DNA of 64,000 bases from Caldicellulosiruptor danielii (lineage in GTDB: Bacteria; Bacillota; Thermoanaerobacteria; Caldicellulosiruptorales; Caldicellulosiruptoraceae). Positions 37,021 through 46,746 of this stretch are shown piece by piece. The notes under the pieces are model-generated. The model saw only the letters and a list, made by a program, of their open reading frames with translations, did not search any database and was not told where the DNA came from. The stretch is taken from positions 2,164,001-2,228,000 of the forward strand of contig NZ_CP139957.1 in assembly GCF_034343125.1 (NCBI RefSeq). Direction: 5' to 3'. The position numbers and the translations under genes are program-made. Each line of letters starts with the position of its first letter. Position 1 is the first letter of the stretch.

Positions 37021-37082
37021 GTATGATTTTATAGGAAGCGTGATAAATATGCTTTCATCATATGCCGACAAAGTCAAGAAAA

Positions 37083-38123
37083 TTATATGAAAATTACTGC
37101 TTTTATACATTTGTCTTTGTTTTCTTTTACAAATTCAAAAGTTTGAATTGCTTCATCAAACTTAAATCTATGGGTTATTAATCCTTTAACCTTTTCTAAA
37201 TTATTTGATAAAACTTCAATTGCCTTTCTGTAAGTATTAGCATATCTAAAAACACCATAAACATTATACTCATTATCAACTATCGAATTTATATTAACTG
37301 ATACTTCGTTATCTGGCAATAACCCTATTAAAACTATTCTTCCACCACGCTTAGTTATCTCAAATGCTAATCTGCTTGTTTCTTTAGAACCAGCTGTTTC
37401 AAAAGTTATATCTGGTCCTGTATTTTGTGTTGCTTCAAGTATTAATTGTTTATAATTACTGTCTTTAGCATTTATTATATGATTAGCACCTAATTCTTTT
37501 GCAGCTTTCAATCTTAGAGGCTGTATGTCTACAGCTATTACTTGACTTGCTCCAAAAGCTTTCACCGCTAAAATAGATAATAGACCAACTGGACCCAAAC
37601 CTAAAATTAAAACAGTATCTCCCAGTTTTACATTACCTCTCATAGCAGCGTGAATACCAACCGACAAAGGTTCTACTAATGTTGCAATATCATATTCAAT
37701 GTTATCAGGAATTTTAAATAGATAATCTTCTTTTACTGCTAAATATTCACATAATGCTCCATCAACAGGTGGTGTAGCTAAAAACCTTACATGCCTACAT
37801 AAATTGTATCGTCCACTTTTACAATATTCACATTTCCCACAAGTTATACCAGGTTCAATAACTACTTTATCTCCAATATTAAAATTTTTCACATTTTTAC
37901 CTACGCTAATAACTTCTCCACTTGCTTCATGCCCCAGAATTAAGGGTTTTTCTACTACATAGTTGCCTATTTTCCCATTCTCGTAATAATGAATATCAGA
38001 ACCACAAATCCCTACACACCTAACACCAACTAATACTTCATCATCTTTAATTTCAGGTTTATTCTTTATTCCCATTTTTAAAATTTTTGGTCTTTCCAAA
38101 ATAATAGCCTTCATTGTTTCCAT
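37083..38123 (-). CDS. Zinc-dependent sorbitol/xylitol-type dehydrogenase
   Basis: A 346-residue medium-chain dehydrogenase. Catalytic zinc ligands are in GICGSDIHYYENG and LGHEASGEV, and the structural zinc uses CGKCEYCKSGRYNLC. The Rossmann GLGPVGLL motif follows. The family oxidises polyols or acts on sugar alcohols; exact substrate not shown. It is the last gene of the seven-gene minus-strand operon, 53 nt after the broken serine hydrolase. The IS now lies between it and its original promoter. Confidence 0.85.
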   Translation of the reverse strand: METMKAIILERPKILKMGIKNKPEIKDDEVLVGVRCVGICGSDIHYYENGKIGNYVVEKPLILGHEASGEVISVGKNVKNFNIGDKVVIEPGITCGKCEYCKSGRYNLCRHVRFLATPPVDGALCEYLAVKEDYLFKIPDNIEYDIATLVEPLSVGIHAAMRGNVKLGDTVLILGLGPVGLLSILAVKAFGASQVIAVDIQPLRLKAAKELGANHIINAKDSNYKQLILEATQNTGPDITFETAGSKETSRLAFEITKRGGRIVLIGLLPDNEVSVNINSIVDNEYNVYGVFRYANTYRKAIEVLSNNLEKVKGLITHRFKFDEAIQTFEFVKENKDKCIKAVIFI

Positions 38124-38176
38124 AAAAACTCATCTCCTTTTTTTGTTTTTTATTACATAAAATCTTGAAAAATCAA

Positions 38177-39058
38177 TTACAAACAACCATAAGCAACTGT
38201 TCTTACACGTAGATGGTAATATTGCTCCATATTTGGTATCATCTGATGCATATATACTAAAGAAAAACCCTCACTTGGATCAATTGAAACATAAGTTCCA
38301 AGCGCACCTGTCCATCCAAACTCGCCAGTTGAACTGTTGAAGTTTCCTTCAGCCGTACTTATGAGAGTTCTTACCCCTAAACCGTATCCATATCCTGCTA
38401 AATAAACATTATTTTTATTGAAATCCAATAGCTGCCTTTTGTCTAACTGATTTGTTCTCATTAAATCTATAGTTTTTCTGCCTATTATTCTCTTTCCTTT
38501 ATAAACTCCACCGTTAGCTAACATTTGGGAAAATTTAATATAATCCCTCACTGTAGAAAAAAGACCTGCCCCTCCTCCTTCATACAATGAATCAGGTTGA
38601 TGAAATTCATCAAAAATTCCTCTTGTCTTTTCTAATGTCCCATCTTCGTTTCTTTTATAGCAAGTAACCATTCTTTCTTCTATATCTCCAAAATAGCGAT
38701 ATCCAGTATCATTCATACCTAATGGCTCAAAAATTTCTTCTTTCAAAAATTCACTCACTTTTTTCCCTGATATTATTTGTATCAATGCAGCCACTACGTC
38801 ATGCCCGTATCCATATAACCATCTCGTTCCCGGTTCAAATTCAAGAGGTACTTTTGCCATAGCTTTTGCTTCAGTTACTATATCGTATTTTCCATAATTT
38901 TTTATCAGCTCTTCTCTCACTTTCTTCATTTCAATTGCTGTAGGAGACTCCCTAAAAGGATGAGCATATGGCAATCCCATTGTCATGGTAAAAAGATGTT
39001 TTATGAGTATGGGATTTTTTGTTTTTTCTATCTGCATATTACCTCTTCTATCCTTTAC
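38177..39058 (-). pseudogene. Serine hydrolase (beta-lactamase family), 3' fragment
   Basis: C-terminal part of a beta-lactamase-like serine hydrolase split by an IS. It starts after the 14-bp repeat and continues in frame from the 5' fragment at 40921-41211. The Tyr motif region is in WLYGYGHDVVAALIQI; GAGLFSTVRDYIKF and GWTGALGTYVSIDP are also present. Any in-frame start in this piece lacks the SxxK active site, so it should be inactive. The rejoined protein would be about 390 residues, the normal family length. Confidence 0.85.
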
Positions 39059-39072
39059 ATATACATATGTTT
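39059..39072 (+). repeat. Left 14-bp target-site duplication of the IS4/IS1182-like element
   Basis: ATATACATATGTTT, repeated exactly at 40921-40934. The core ACATATGT is palindromic. Confidence 0.8.
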
Positions 39073-39138
39073 TAGCCTTTTGCATAAACGCTCAAGATGA
39101 GCGTTATCAAGCTCTTCAAAACTTTTAAAAAAGTCTTC

Positions 39139-39200
39139 CTTCCTCCTCATAGATAGTGTAAAATTTATCTATATAAAACATACTTTCTATGAGGAGGAAG
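39139..39200 (+). promoter_or_regulatory. 14-bp hairpin sequestering the transposase ribosome site
   Basis: CTTCCTCCTCATAG (39139-39152) and CTATGAGGAGGAAG (39187-39200) are perfect complements with a 34-nt loop. The right arm contains GAGGAGG, the ribosome-binding site 8 nt before the ATG. Read-through transcripts entering from outside would fold this and block translation. Confidence 0.75.
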
Positions 39201-39205
39201 ATAAA

Positions 39206-40645
39206 ATGTTCAAAAAGCAAAACAAACAACTATCTTTTCTCGAACTCTATGAGCACGTTAAAAACGTTGCTCTCAATAACCCACACACTTTGCTCGGCTT
39301 TTTCAGCAATTTCATTGATTTAAACCAGTTCATACCTACATCCTTCTTCAAAACTTACTACAAATACTTCGGAAGACAAAGAGATTTCTCTTTGCAATCT
39401 ATGCTCTGCGCTTTCTTCGTCCAAAAAATCCTCAAACTCCCTACATTAACTCAGTTGCGCGCTATCTTACTCAACTCCTACGAGCTCAGAACCTTCTGCA
39501 ACTTCAATAAAATACCTTCTATCTCTACATTCTCAAGATTCAGAAAAATATTTTGCCTTGATATTGAAAAACTTTTCTACAATATCGCAAACTATGCCCA
39601 CAATATCGCCCTTAGAATAAACCCTGACCTTGCTTCTACTATCATCTTCGACACTACCGCTTTAGAACCCAAGGTCAAAGAAAATAACCCTAAATTCATT
39701 CAAGCACAACTTAAAAAAACTAAGTCACAAAACCCTGACCTACAATCTCATCTTGTCTATTCTCTTACATATTCTAACCTCCCTCAAACTGCTTCTGCTT
39801 CCCCATATATCACTCGTATGTTTGCTAATGGTCATTTCTGCTATGGTTACAAATTCTCTATTCTAACCAATGGCTTCGGTATTCCTCTTGTAATCTCACC
39901 TGCTTTTACTTTCCTTCAAGCTGATACATCTGACCCAAACTGTGCTAAAGCTATCTCCGATTCAAAAGCTCTTATCCCTGCTTTGATTAGTTTGAATAAA
40001 AACTTTCAAAACTCTTTCTCAACCTTCATCGCTGATAGCGCTCTTGACTCATATGCAATTTACTCTACTTTAATCAATAACTTTAAATTCTCTAAAGCTA
40101 TTATCCCTATAAATCCAAGAGGCTCAAAATCAAATTTAACCTCGTCTACTTCCGACCCAAATATTTCTATATCGTCAGAAGGTGTGCCCTTTTGTAATAA
40201 GCTTAACAAACCTTTTATCCGTGAAGGTTTTTGTAATGGCAAAAATCGCTCACCACGAATTAAGTGGCGTTGCCCCTGTTCTCAAATTAAAGATGGTAAA
40301 CGCTTTTGCAACTGCCCGCATCCCTGTACTTCTTCTAAGTCAGGTAGGATGTTCTATACCTACCCAGACTCTGACTTGCGCAACTTCCCTGGCATAGACA
40401 GAAATTCCAAAGAATTTGAGCAGCTCTACAAATCAAGAGTTACCATAGAGCAAACTATCTTCCAGCTAAAATTTTTCCTCGGCTATGATACATTATTCTC
40501 CTATGACCATACTTCACTTTTTTCTGACCTCTTACTCTCTGCTATCTGTATGCTTTTGATTTTTATTCTCTCTTACTTTATCTTAACATCTCACAAAAAC
40601 ATTACTTACAAAAAACTTCAAAAACTTAAAAAACTTATAGCGTAA
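39206..40645 (+). CDS. DDE transposase (IS4/IS1182-like)
   Basis: A 479-residue intact transposase. The N-terminal about 150 residues resemble the DUF772-like helical region of IS1182/IS5-type proteins (SLQSMLCAFFVQKIL). The DDE acidic residues are probably Asp in TIIFDTTALEPK, Asp in TFIADSALDSYAIY and Glu in YKSRVTIEQTIFQLK. A cysteine cluster (WRCPCSQ, FCNCPHPC) sits before the last part. The end is hydrophobic. The exact IS family cannot be fixed from sequence alone. Confidence 0.85.
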   Translation: MFKKQNKQLSFLELYEHVKNVALNNPHTLLGFFSNFIDLNQFIPTSFFKTYYKYFGRQRDFSLQSMLCAFFVQKILKLPTLTQLRAILLNSYELRTFCNFNKIPSISTFSRFRKIFCLDIEKLFYNIANYAHNIALRINPDLASTIIFDTTALEPKVKENNPKFIQAQLKKTKSQNPDLQSHLVYSLTYSNLPQTASASPYITRMFANGHFCYGYKFSILTNGFGIPLVISPAFTFLQADTSDPNCAKAISDSKALIPALISLNKNFQNSFSTFIADSALDSYAIYSTLINNFKFSKAIIPINPRGSKSNLTSSTSDPNISISSEGVPFCNKLNKPFIREGFCNGKNRSPRIKWRCPCSQIKDGKRFCNCPHPCTSSKSGRMFYTYPDSDLRNFPGIDRNSKEFEQLYKSRVTIEQTIFQLKFFLGYDTLFSYDHTSLFSDLLLSAICMLLIFILSYFILTSHKNITYKKLQKLKKLIA

Positions 40646-40710
40646 GCCTAACTTCAGCTTCTAACAAATTCCTTTTTGCTTATTCTGCATAAACTTTCTT
40701 CTTCATCTAA

Positions 40711-40742
40711 AAGCCCTTTAACAATCACTTTCAAAAGGGCTT
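40711..40742 (+). terminator. Terminator of the IS transposase gene
   Basis: AAGCCCTTT (40711-40719) pairs with AAAGGGCTT (40734-40742) across a 14-nt loop, followed by T-rich sequence. It would limit outward transcription from the element. Confidence 0.6.
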
Positions 40743-40920
40743 AAGATAATTTTGCCTTTTTTGAATTTGGTATCACTTACCATTTGTCTGGTATATGCTT
40801 TTATTGTTTGCAATGCTATATAATGGCATCTGTAAATACTCTTACTTATCATCTGCCTTGTTCTTTATTACTTCATTTCCATTTTATTGCTCACATTTTC
40901 AGCTATTTTGCAAACGCCTA

Positions 40921-40934
40921 ATATACATATGTTT
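40921..40934 (+). repeat. Right 14-bp target-site duplication
   Basis: Exact copy of 39059-39072. It falls inside the serine-hydrolase 5' fragment. Confidence 0.8.
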
Positions 40935-41211
40935 CTTTATATTCTGGAATATACTCATAAACTGGATCACTTAATAGAAACTGACCCCTTTCATATAATA
41001 TCAAAGCAGCAGTACAAATAATAACCTTTGTCATTGACGCCAATCTAAAAACACTGGTTTCATTCATAGGTATTTTTCTTTCTAAATCTGCATACCCGAA
41101 ATATCCTTCCCATAAAATTTCTCCATCCTTCGCTAAAGCACATGCACATCCTGGTAAACCGCTTGTCACAAAACCACTCAATAATTTTGATAAATCATCA
41201 AATCTTGACAT
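40921..41211 (-). pseudogene. Serine hydrolase (beta-lactamase family), 5' fragment
   Basis: The N-terminal 97 residues of the split gene. It carries the active-site SxxK as FRLASMTKVIICTA and the GCACALAKDGEILWEG start. The frame runs to a TAG made by the IS end. After removing one repeat copy the codons join in frame with the fragment at 38177. It begins 35 nt after the carboxylesterase stop, the sixth gene of the operon. The family includes esterases and D-amino peptidases; a role in removing acyl groups from sugars is possible. Confidence 0.85.
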
Positions 41212-41246
41212 TTTTAAATCACCTCTTTGATTATTTTATGTTTTAG

Positions 41247-42899
41247 TCAATTGATTTTTAACTTTTTAAAAAGATGTCTCACCATAAATTTCATAAGCTT
41301 AGTGGGTCTGTTTGGATCCTTGCCTGGTTTGTCTCCAAACAACATCACAAACGGTTCCACTTCGGTATAAGGTCTCCATACAGGCATTGGAGTACCATCA
41401 GCATCAAGTCCATTTGGATCCCCTTTTTTGGCAAAATTCGTCCAATAATTACACATCTGTCTTGCCAAATCGTAATGTTTGCCTACAAATGGTCTCCAGC
41501 ACTTTGCTAATGTTTCAAAAACAAACCAAAGTTCTGAAGAGTGGAAAGACCCTGCATCATCACCAGGTATCTCAGGATCAAAGCAATAACAGTAAATTGT
41601 TGTATCTTTTTTCTTGGCATTATGTTCACACCACATCAAATTGCCTATTTCAAACATGTTAATTTTGCCTTTTTCCTTTATCTCTGAAATATCATTGCTG
41701 CCTTCACAACAAATCTTTATATACTCTTCTGCGTCCTCTCCAAACCTCTTGTAAGCATACTCCTTAAATTCTTCTATCGTTTCAACATCTGGTTTTTCAA
41801 TAAATTCATTTGCTGTATGTCCCATAATCAACGGTATCTTGTGCCAGCTACCCTTAACAATGAGTTTTACAGGATCATCAACTATATAATATCCATCCTT
41901 TACAAATCCCCATCTATGACCAAATTCTTCAGCTTTTTTAAATAAAACTTTTGCATCTATCTTTCTTGCTTCCTCTAAACTTTTTACACCCAAAAACTTA
42001 AAAAATTCTTCTCCCATCTTCTCTGCTTCACTCAAGTCAGGATATCCCTGGTTAAATCGTGGAGCAAAGCCTCCCCCACTCTGAATGATAGCTTTTTGGA
42101 ATAAACCTTTACTCACAGGTGATGTAATATGAGCAGTCACACATCCACCACCTGCGGATTGACCAAATATGGTTATATTTTCTGGATCCCCACCAAACGC
42201 TGAAATGTTCCGTTTTACCCATTCAATCCCTGCCAGTTGGTCCAATAATCCAAAATTGGCCTTTGGTCCATCTTTATTTTCCTCTGAAATTTGAGGATGT
42301 GCAAAAAAGCCAAATACATTTAACCGGTAATTTACACTTACAAATACTATTCCTCTTCTTGCAATGCGCTCCCCATCAAATTCCATTTCTGAAGTATAAC
42401 CAACCTGTAACCCTCCACCAAAAAACCAAATCATTACTGGTAATCTTTCATCAGAATGTTTTGCCGGAGTCCAAATATTTAAATACAAGCAGTCTTCACT
42501 CATAGGAATGTTAGGATCAACATGCCATTCTTTTGTGTAAATGTTATTAGGATCTAATCCCGGCATTGCCTGAATTGAAATTGGTGCAAATGTATAGGCT
42601 TTGAGAATACCCTCCCAATTTTTGCACGGCTGCGGAGGTTTCCATCTTAATTCACCTACTGGAGGTGCTGCAAAAGGAATCCCTTTGAAAACGGTTATCC
42701 TGGGGTCAGAGGCCGGAAGCCCTTCCACTATCCCATTTTCCGTAACTGCCCTTCTTAACATATAAATCCCTCCCGTTTTAAGTGCTTCCTCAAAACATTC
42801 CAAGCTTTTCTCTAATTCCTCTTTGGTAGTAACTGTTTGGCAAACAGATAATTCACCAGCATTTTTAAATAAACCTATCAATGGATTTTCAATGCTCAC
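41247..42899 (-). CDS. Type B carboxylesterase (para-nitrobenzyl esterase family)
   Basis: A 550-residue alpha/beta hydrolase. The nucleophile elbow is FGQSAGG. The oxyanion-region WFFGGGLQVGYTS and the His-containing AGSFHSSELWFVFE are typical. There is a 47-residue N-terminal extension before the usual LRRAVTENGIV start. It has no signal peptide. GTG start, with AGAGG about 12 nt upstream. Operon position with kinase and aldolase suggests it removes an ester group from the imported sugar. Substrate unknown. Confidence 0.85.
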   Translation of the reverse strand: MSIENPLIGLFKNAGELSVCQTVTTKEELEKSLECFEEALKTGGIYMLRRAVTENGIVEGLPASDPRITVFKGIPFAAPPVGELRWKPPQPCKNWEGILKAYTFAPISIQAMPGLDPNNIYTKEWHVDPNIPMSEDCLYLNIWTPAKHSDERLPVMIWFFGGGLQVGYTSEMEFDGERIARRGIVFVSVNYRLNVFGFFAHPQISEENKDGPKANFGLLDQLAGIEWVKRNISAFGGDPENITIFGQSAGGGCVTAHITSPVSKGLFQKAIIQSGGGFAPRFNQGYPDLSEAEKMGEEFFKFLGVKSLEEARKIDAKVLFKKAEEFGHRWGFVKDGYYIVDDPVKLIVKGSWHKIPLIMGHTANEFIEKPDVETIEEFKEYAYKRFGEDAEEYIKICCEGSNDISEIKEKGKINMFEIGNLMWCEHNAKKKDTTIYCYCFDPEIPGDDAGSFHSSELWFVFETLAKCWRPFVGKHYDLARQMCNYWTNFAKKGDPNGLDADGTPMPVWRPYTEVEPFVMLFGDKPGKDPNRPTKLMKFMVRHLFKKLKIN

Positions 42900-42915
42900 T
42901 TCATATTTGCCTCTT

Positions 42916-44421
42916 TTATTTACTCATTAATTCTTTTAGTCTTTCATAGATTTCTAAATATTGGTTATAATACTCGGAATAAAGCTTATAATTATCAACA
43001 GATGGAAAATAAATCGCCTTTGATTTTATTATCTCTTTTATGGTTTTAGAAATATCTTTATACATCCCTATACCATATCCCGCCAATAACGCAGCGCCTA
43101 AGGTTGTTGCATTATCTGATATTGGAACCTCAATGATTTTGCCTGTTACATCAGATTTTATCTGACACCACAGTTTGCTATTTGCTGCTCCCCCCACAGC
43201 ATAAAGTCTATCAATTTTAACACCACTCTTTTCTGCAACTTCTAAATTATGCCTCAGTGCATATGCGCACCCTTCCATAATTGACCTTATAAAATGAGCC
43301 TTCGTTTTTTTATAACTCACTCCATAGAAAATACCCTTTGCGTTTCTATCCCAGATAGGAGATCTCTCCCCTGCCATATATGGCAAGAATATGAGTCCTT
43401 CTGCTCCACAAGGAATTTTTTCAGCTTTTTCATCCATAATTGCAAATGGGCTTTTACTTTCTCTTTTTGCAATTTCTGTTTCTTCATAGCCAAACTGCTC
43501 ATAAAACCATCTTAAGCTTCCTCCACCAACAGTTCCACCTTGTAAAAGCCACCTTCCCGGCACAACATGATATGATAGGATAAGCTTTGGATTTGAAATA
43601 GGGCTGTCAAGGCATATACTCATACCACCTGCTTGCCCACCTTGTTCTTGAGTCTCACCTACTTCTACAACACCAGCCCCTAAGGTACAACAAGCTGCAT
43701 CTAAGCCCCCTGCAACAACAGGTGTGCCTTCCTTCAATCCCGTTACACTTGCAGCTTCTTTTGATACATACCCTACTACTTCATGACATGGATAGATTTG
43801 GGGCAAAAGTTCAAGTTCAATTTTAAACATATCAGCAGCTTTTTCATCATAGCAGCCTTTTCCCATATTGAAGAAATGATATCCATACCCCTGTGATAAA
43901 TCCTGCGAAAAAGAATTTGTGAGTTTAAAAACAATAAAGCTATTACTCTGTAAAAACTTATAAGTATTTTTATAAACATTAGGTTTGTTTTCTTTGAACC
44001 ACAAAATCTTGAGTGTGGAATATGTGGAATCGAGAGGATTTTTGCTTACATCAAAAATGTATTTTTCATCAATTTTTTCTCGAATTTTTTCCAAAATATA
44101 AGAAGAACGAGTGTCCATCCAAATTGGCGTATTAGATAAGACATTCCCATTTTTGTCAACAGGAATGCAGGACCAACTTTGTCCTGCAACTCCTATTGAT
44201 TTTATTTCATCTGGTTTGATATTACTTTTTACAAACATCTCATTGATTGCGTTGACAACGGCCTCCCACCACTCATTGGGATCCTGTTCTACAAAGCCTT
44301 CTTGAGGAAAGTAAATATTATATGGTTTTGAGGTATCAAAAATAACATTCCCTTCTATGTCAAATACGCTTATTTTGCAAGCAGAGGTTCCGATATCAAT
44401 ACCCAAAAGCAATTCTCTCAT
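42916..44421 (-). CDS. FGGY-family sugar kinase (fuculokinase/xylulokinase type)
   Basis: A 501-residue carbohydrate kinase with N-terminal LLGIDIGTSACKISVFD, central GGLDAACCTLGAGV and C-terminal YAVGGAANSKLWCQ. The N-terminal motif is like xylulokinase, but FGGY enzymes phosphorylate fuculose, ribulose and related ketoses too. Neighbours (fucI in the same regulon, aldolase and lactaldehyde-type dehydrogenase in the same operon) favour L-fuculose. AAGGAG lies before the ATG. Confidence 0.85.
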   Translation of the reverse strand: MRELLLGIDIGTSACKISVFDIEGNVIFDTSKPYNIYFPQEGFVEQDPNEWWEAVVNAINEMFVKSNIKPDEIKSIGVAGQSWSCIPVDKNGNVLSNTPIWMDTRSSYILEKIREKIDEKYIFDVSKNPLDSTYSTLKILWFKENKPNVYKNTYKFLQSNSFIVFKLTNSFSQDLSQGYGYHFFNMGKGCYDEKAADMFKIELELLPQIYPCHEVVGYVSKEAASVTGLKEGTPVVAGGLDAACCTLGAGVVEVGETQEQGGQAGGMSICLDSPISNPKLILSYHVVPGRWLLQGGTVGGGSLRWFYEQFGYEETEIAKRESKSPFAIMDEKAEKIPCGAEGLIFLPYMAGERSPIWDRNAKGIFYGVSYKKTKAHFIRSIMEGCAYALRHNLEVAEKSGVKIDRLYAVGGAANSKLWCQIKSDVTGKIIEVPISDNATTLGAALLAGYGIGMYKDISKTIKEIIKSKAIYFPSVDNYKLYSEYYNQYLEIYERLKELMSK

Positions 44422-44437
44422 ACTTACTTACTCCTTT

Positions 44438-45607
44438 TTAGTCTCTAAACGATTTTAAATAAAGCTCTTCAAGATCCTTTTCGTCAGGAACTCTTGGATT
44501 TACCCTGTTATCAGGAAACTCTATCGCATGCCTTACCAAATCCTTAACATCTTCTTTCTTTATCCCGAAATCCTCCATTGTGTAATACAGGTTGATTGAT
44601 TTTAAGAAAGAAACAATTTCTTGTTTCAAAGCATAAGCTGCTTCTTTGTCAGATACCTTCTCAAGCTCAGGATTAAACATTCTTGCCACTTTTGCAAACC
44701 TTTCTATAGCCCACTCTACTGTATAATCCAAAAATGCAGGGTAAACTACTGCCAAGCTCTGACCATGACTTACATGAGGGAAATGTCCACCAATTGCCTG
44801 TCCCAAAGCATGCGGAATTGTTGTCCCAACATTTGCTAAACAACATCCTGCTAAAGTATCTGCCCAAGCCATCTTTGTTCTTGCTTCAAGGTCTTTGGGA
44901 TTATCATAAGCTTTCTTCAAATATTCAATTACCACTTTAATTGCTTCAAGCGCCAACACGTCTACATATGGTTGATTATTTACATTAATGTATGACTCAA
45001 AGCAGTGGGTAAACACATCAAACCCTGTTGATGCAGTAACAGCAGGCGGCACAGTTAAGGTAAGCTCTGGATCTACAATCGCAACCTTGCAGATTATATT
45101 GTCACTTGCGATTGCTGACTTACATTTTTCTTCAGTATTTGTCAAAACAGAAACTCTTGATGTTTGCGTCCCTGTTCCAGCTGTTGTTGGAACTCCAATT
45201 ATAGGCAATGTTTTTTCTGTAGGTTCTTTTTTGAAATAAAGATAATCCCAAGCTGTTCCCTCATGGGTTGCTGCAACTGCTATTGCCTTTGCTGTGTCAA
45301 TTGCACTTCCACCACCAATCCCTATTACAAATTCAACTTTTTCTCTTTTTGCTATCTCTGCGCCTTCTTGAATTGAATCAAGTGTTGGATTAGGTATAAC
45401 ATGATCGAATACAACGGTTTCAATACCTTCTGATTTGAGAGTATCCAACATCTCTTGATATTGCTGAGATAAAAACTTTTTTACATTTGGATCAACAACA
45501 ACTAAGACCTTTTTACCAAAACGTTTTGCCCATATACCAAGCTCTTTTCTTCTGCCCACTCCAAATATTATTCTGGTGGGTTGGTAATAATTAAATTTTT
45601 TTATCAT
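44438..45607 (-). CDS. Iron-containing alcohol dehydrogenase (lactaldehyde reductase candidate)
   Basis: A 389-residue family III dehydrogenase. It has the NAD(P) motif GIGGGSAIDTAKAIA, GVPTTAGTGTQTS, and metal ligands in GFDVFTHCFESYI and IPHALGQAIGGHFPHVSHG. Fe-ADHs such as FucO reduce lactaldehyde to 1,2-propanediol. This function fits the operon, but general butanol/aldehyde dehydrogenases look similar. Gap to the kinase gene is 16 nt. Confidence 0.85.
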   Translation of the reverse strand: MIKKFNYYQPTRIIFGVGRRKELGIWAKRFGKKVLVVVDPNVKKFLSQQYQEMLDTLKSEGIETVVFDHVIPNPTLDSIQEGAEIAKREKVEFVIGIGGGSAIDTAKAIAVAATHEGTAWDYLYFKKEPTEKTLPIIGVPTTAGTGTQTSRVSVLTNTEEKCKSAIASDNIICKVAIVDPELTLTVPPAVTASTGFDVFTHCFESYINVNNQPYVDVLALEAIKVVIEYLKKAYDNPKDLEARTKMAWADTLAGCCLANVGTTIPHALGQAIGGHFPHVSHGQSLAVVYPAFLDYTVEWAIERFAKVARMFNPELEKVSDKEAAYALKQEIVSFLKSINLYYTMEDFGIKKEDVKDLVRHAIEFPDNRVNPRVPDEKDLEELYLKSFRD

Positions 45608-45660
45608 TTTACAATTTCCCCCTTATACATTTTTTGAAAATATTAGTTTAGCGAAAAATA

Positions 45661-46704
45661 TTAATTTAAAATAATTACCTTACCTTTTACATTCTCTGGA
45701 GTTTTAAATAATTCAAAGGCTTCCTTAATATCTTTTAGATGAAAGGTCTTGTATATCAACTTATCACTAAATTTTAAGCGTTTATCCAAAAAATATTTTG
45801 CCGTTAACTCCCACTCAATTCCAGGGAAAGGTGCACTATATGACATCCAAGAACCTGTGAGATGAAACTCTTTTCTGTTTATTTTCTCAAATAGCTGAGG
45901 AGAAAACATAACCTCTTTTGTAGGTGTTCCAATAAGGCAAACGTAGCCTTTATTTGAGACAAATTCAAAAGAGAGCCTTATTGTGTCAACAGAACCTGCT
46001 GTTTCAAATACATATCCAAAACCTTTTCCTTTTGTTAGTTCATTTACTTTTTCTATAAATTCTTGATCAGTTGCATTTATAACAACATCTGCTCCAAACT
46101 CTTTAGCTAATTCAAGCCTTTCTGCTTTAATATCAACAACACAGATAAAATTTGCACCCATAATTCTTGCCCATTGCAATGTGAAAATCCCTATTGTTCC
46201 AGCACCTAAAATCAAGACATCTTCCCCACCCTTGAAATCAGCACACCTCAGACCATGCAAAGCTACAGTTGAGGGTTCAAAAAAGACAGCCTGTTCAAAA
46301 GAGATGCTTTCATCAAACTTAACGGCATTTCTTGCAGGAATTGCTATGTATTCGGCAAAACTTCCTTGCCTTCTTGACCCAATAAAGCTATAATTTTTGC
46401 ACTGCGAATACCATCCTTTTTGACAATGACTGCATTCAAAACATGGCAAAAGTGGAGCACCTACCACTCTGTCTCCGACTTTCACATTCTCAACGTTTTT
46501 ACCAACCTCAACAACTTCACCAGAAAATTCGTGTCCTAATATGATAGGATAAAAGTGCGCTGCATCTCCTAATACTCTTGGAATATCAGAACCACATATA
46601 CCACTTGCCTTAACTTTAACAAGAACATCATTCTCAGTTATGTTAGGGTCTTCAACTTCTTCATATCTGATATCACCTTTTGCGTACAAAACTCCCGCCT
46701 TCAT
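45661..46704 (-). CDS. Galactitol-1-phosphate 5-dehydrogenase-like zinc dehydrogenase
   Basis: A 347-residue medium-chain dehydrogenase. The GICGSDIPRVLGDAAHFYPI and LGHEFSGEV segments match GatD closely. Structural zinc Cys are in CFECSHCQKGWYSQC and the Rossmann motif is ILGAGTIGI. Together with the adjacent GatY-like aldolase it might act on phosphorylated polyols or tagatose-type sugars. In a fucose setting it might instead handle a fucitol/arabitol-type substrate. Gap of 42 nt from the aldolase. Confidence 0.82.
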   Translation of the reverse strand: MKAGVLYAKGDIRYEEVEDPNITENDVLVKVKASGICGSDIPRVLGDAAHFYPIILGHEFSGEVVEVGKNVENVKVGDRVVGAPLLPCFECSHCQKGWYSQCKNYSFIGSRRQGSFAEYIAIPARNAVKFDESISFEQAVFFEPSTVALHGLRCADFKGGEDVLILGAGTIGIFTLQWARIMGANFICVVDIKAERLELAKEFGADVVINATDQEFIEKVNELTKGKGFGYVFETAGSVDTIRLSFEFVSNKGYVCLIGTPTKEVMFSPQLFEKINRKEFHLTGSWMSYSAPFPGIEWELTAKYFLDKRLKFSDKLIYKTFHLKDIKEAFELFKTPENVKGKVIILN

Positions 46705-46746
46705 TTTTAAATCATTCGCCCCTTTTTGTATCGAGTTGTAAATTAT

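Larger units (their letters stand above)
39073..40920 (+). mobile_element. DDE-transposase insertion sequence (about 1.85 kb), intact
   Basis: The element has a 14-bp direct repeat on both sides. Terminal inverted repeats are imperfect: TAGCCTTTTGCATAAAC at 39073 and, on the complement of the other end, TAGGCGTTTGCAAAATA. It carries one full-length transposase and lies opposite to the operon it interrupts. About 270 bp after the transposase holds no gene apart from a terminator. Confidence 0.85.

Noticed and set aside
44111-45376. Several short open frames on the plus strand across the kinase and Fe-ADH genes
   Set aside because: These are shadows of the minus-strand genes with poor composition and no start signals.
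45518-45527. AAAACGTTTT inside the Fe-ADH gene as another LacI operator
   Set aside because: It encodes the conserved Lys-Arg-Phe part of the protein and is not near a promoter, so chance or coding constraint explains it.
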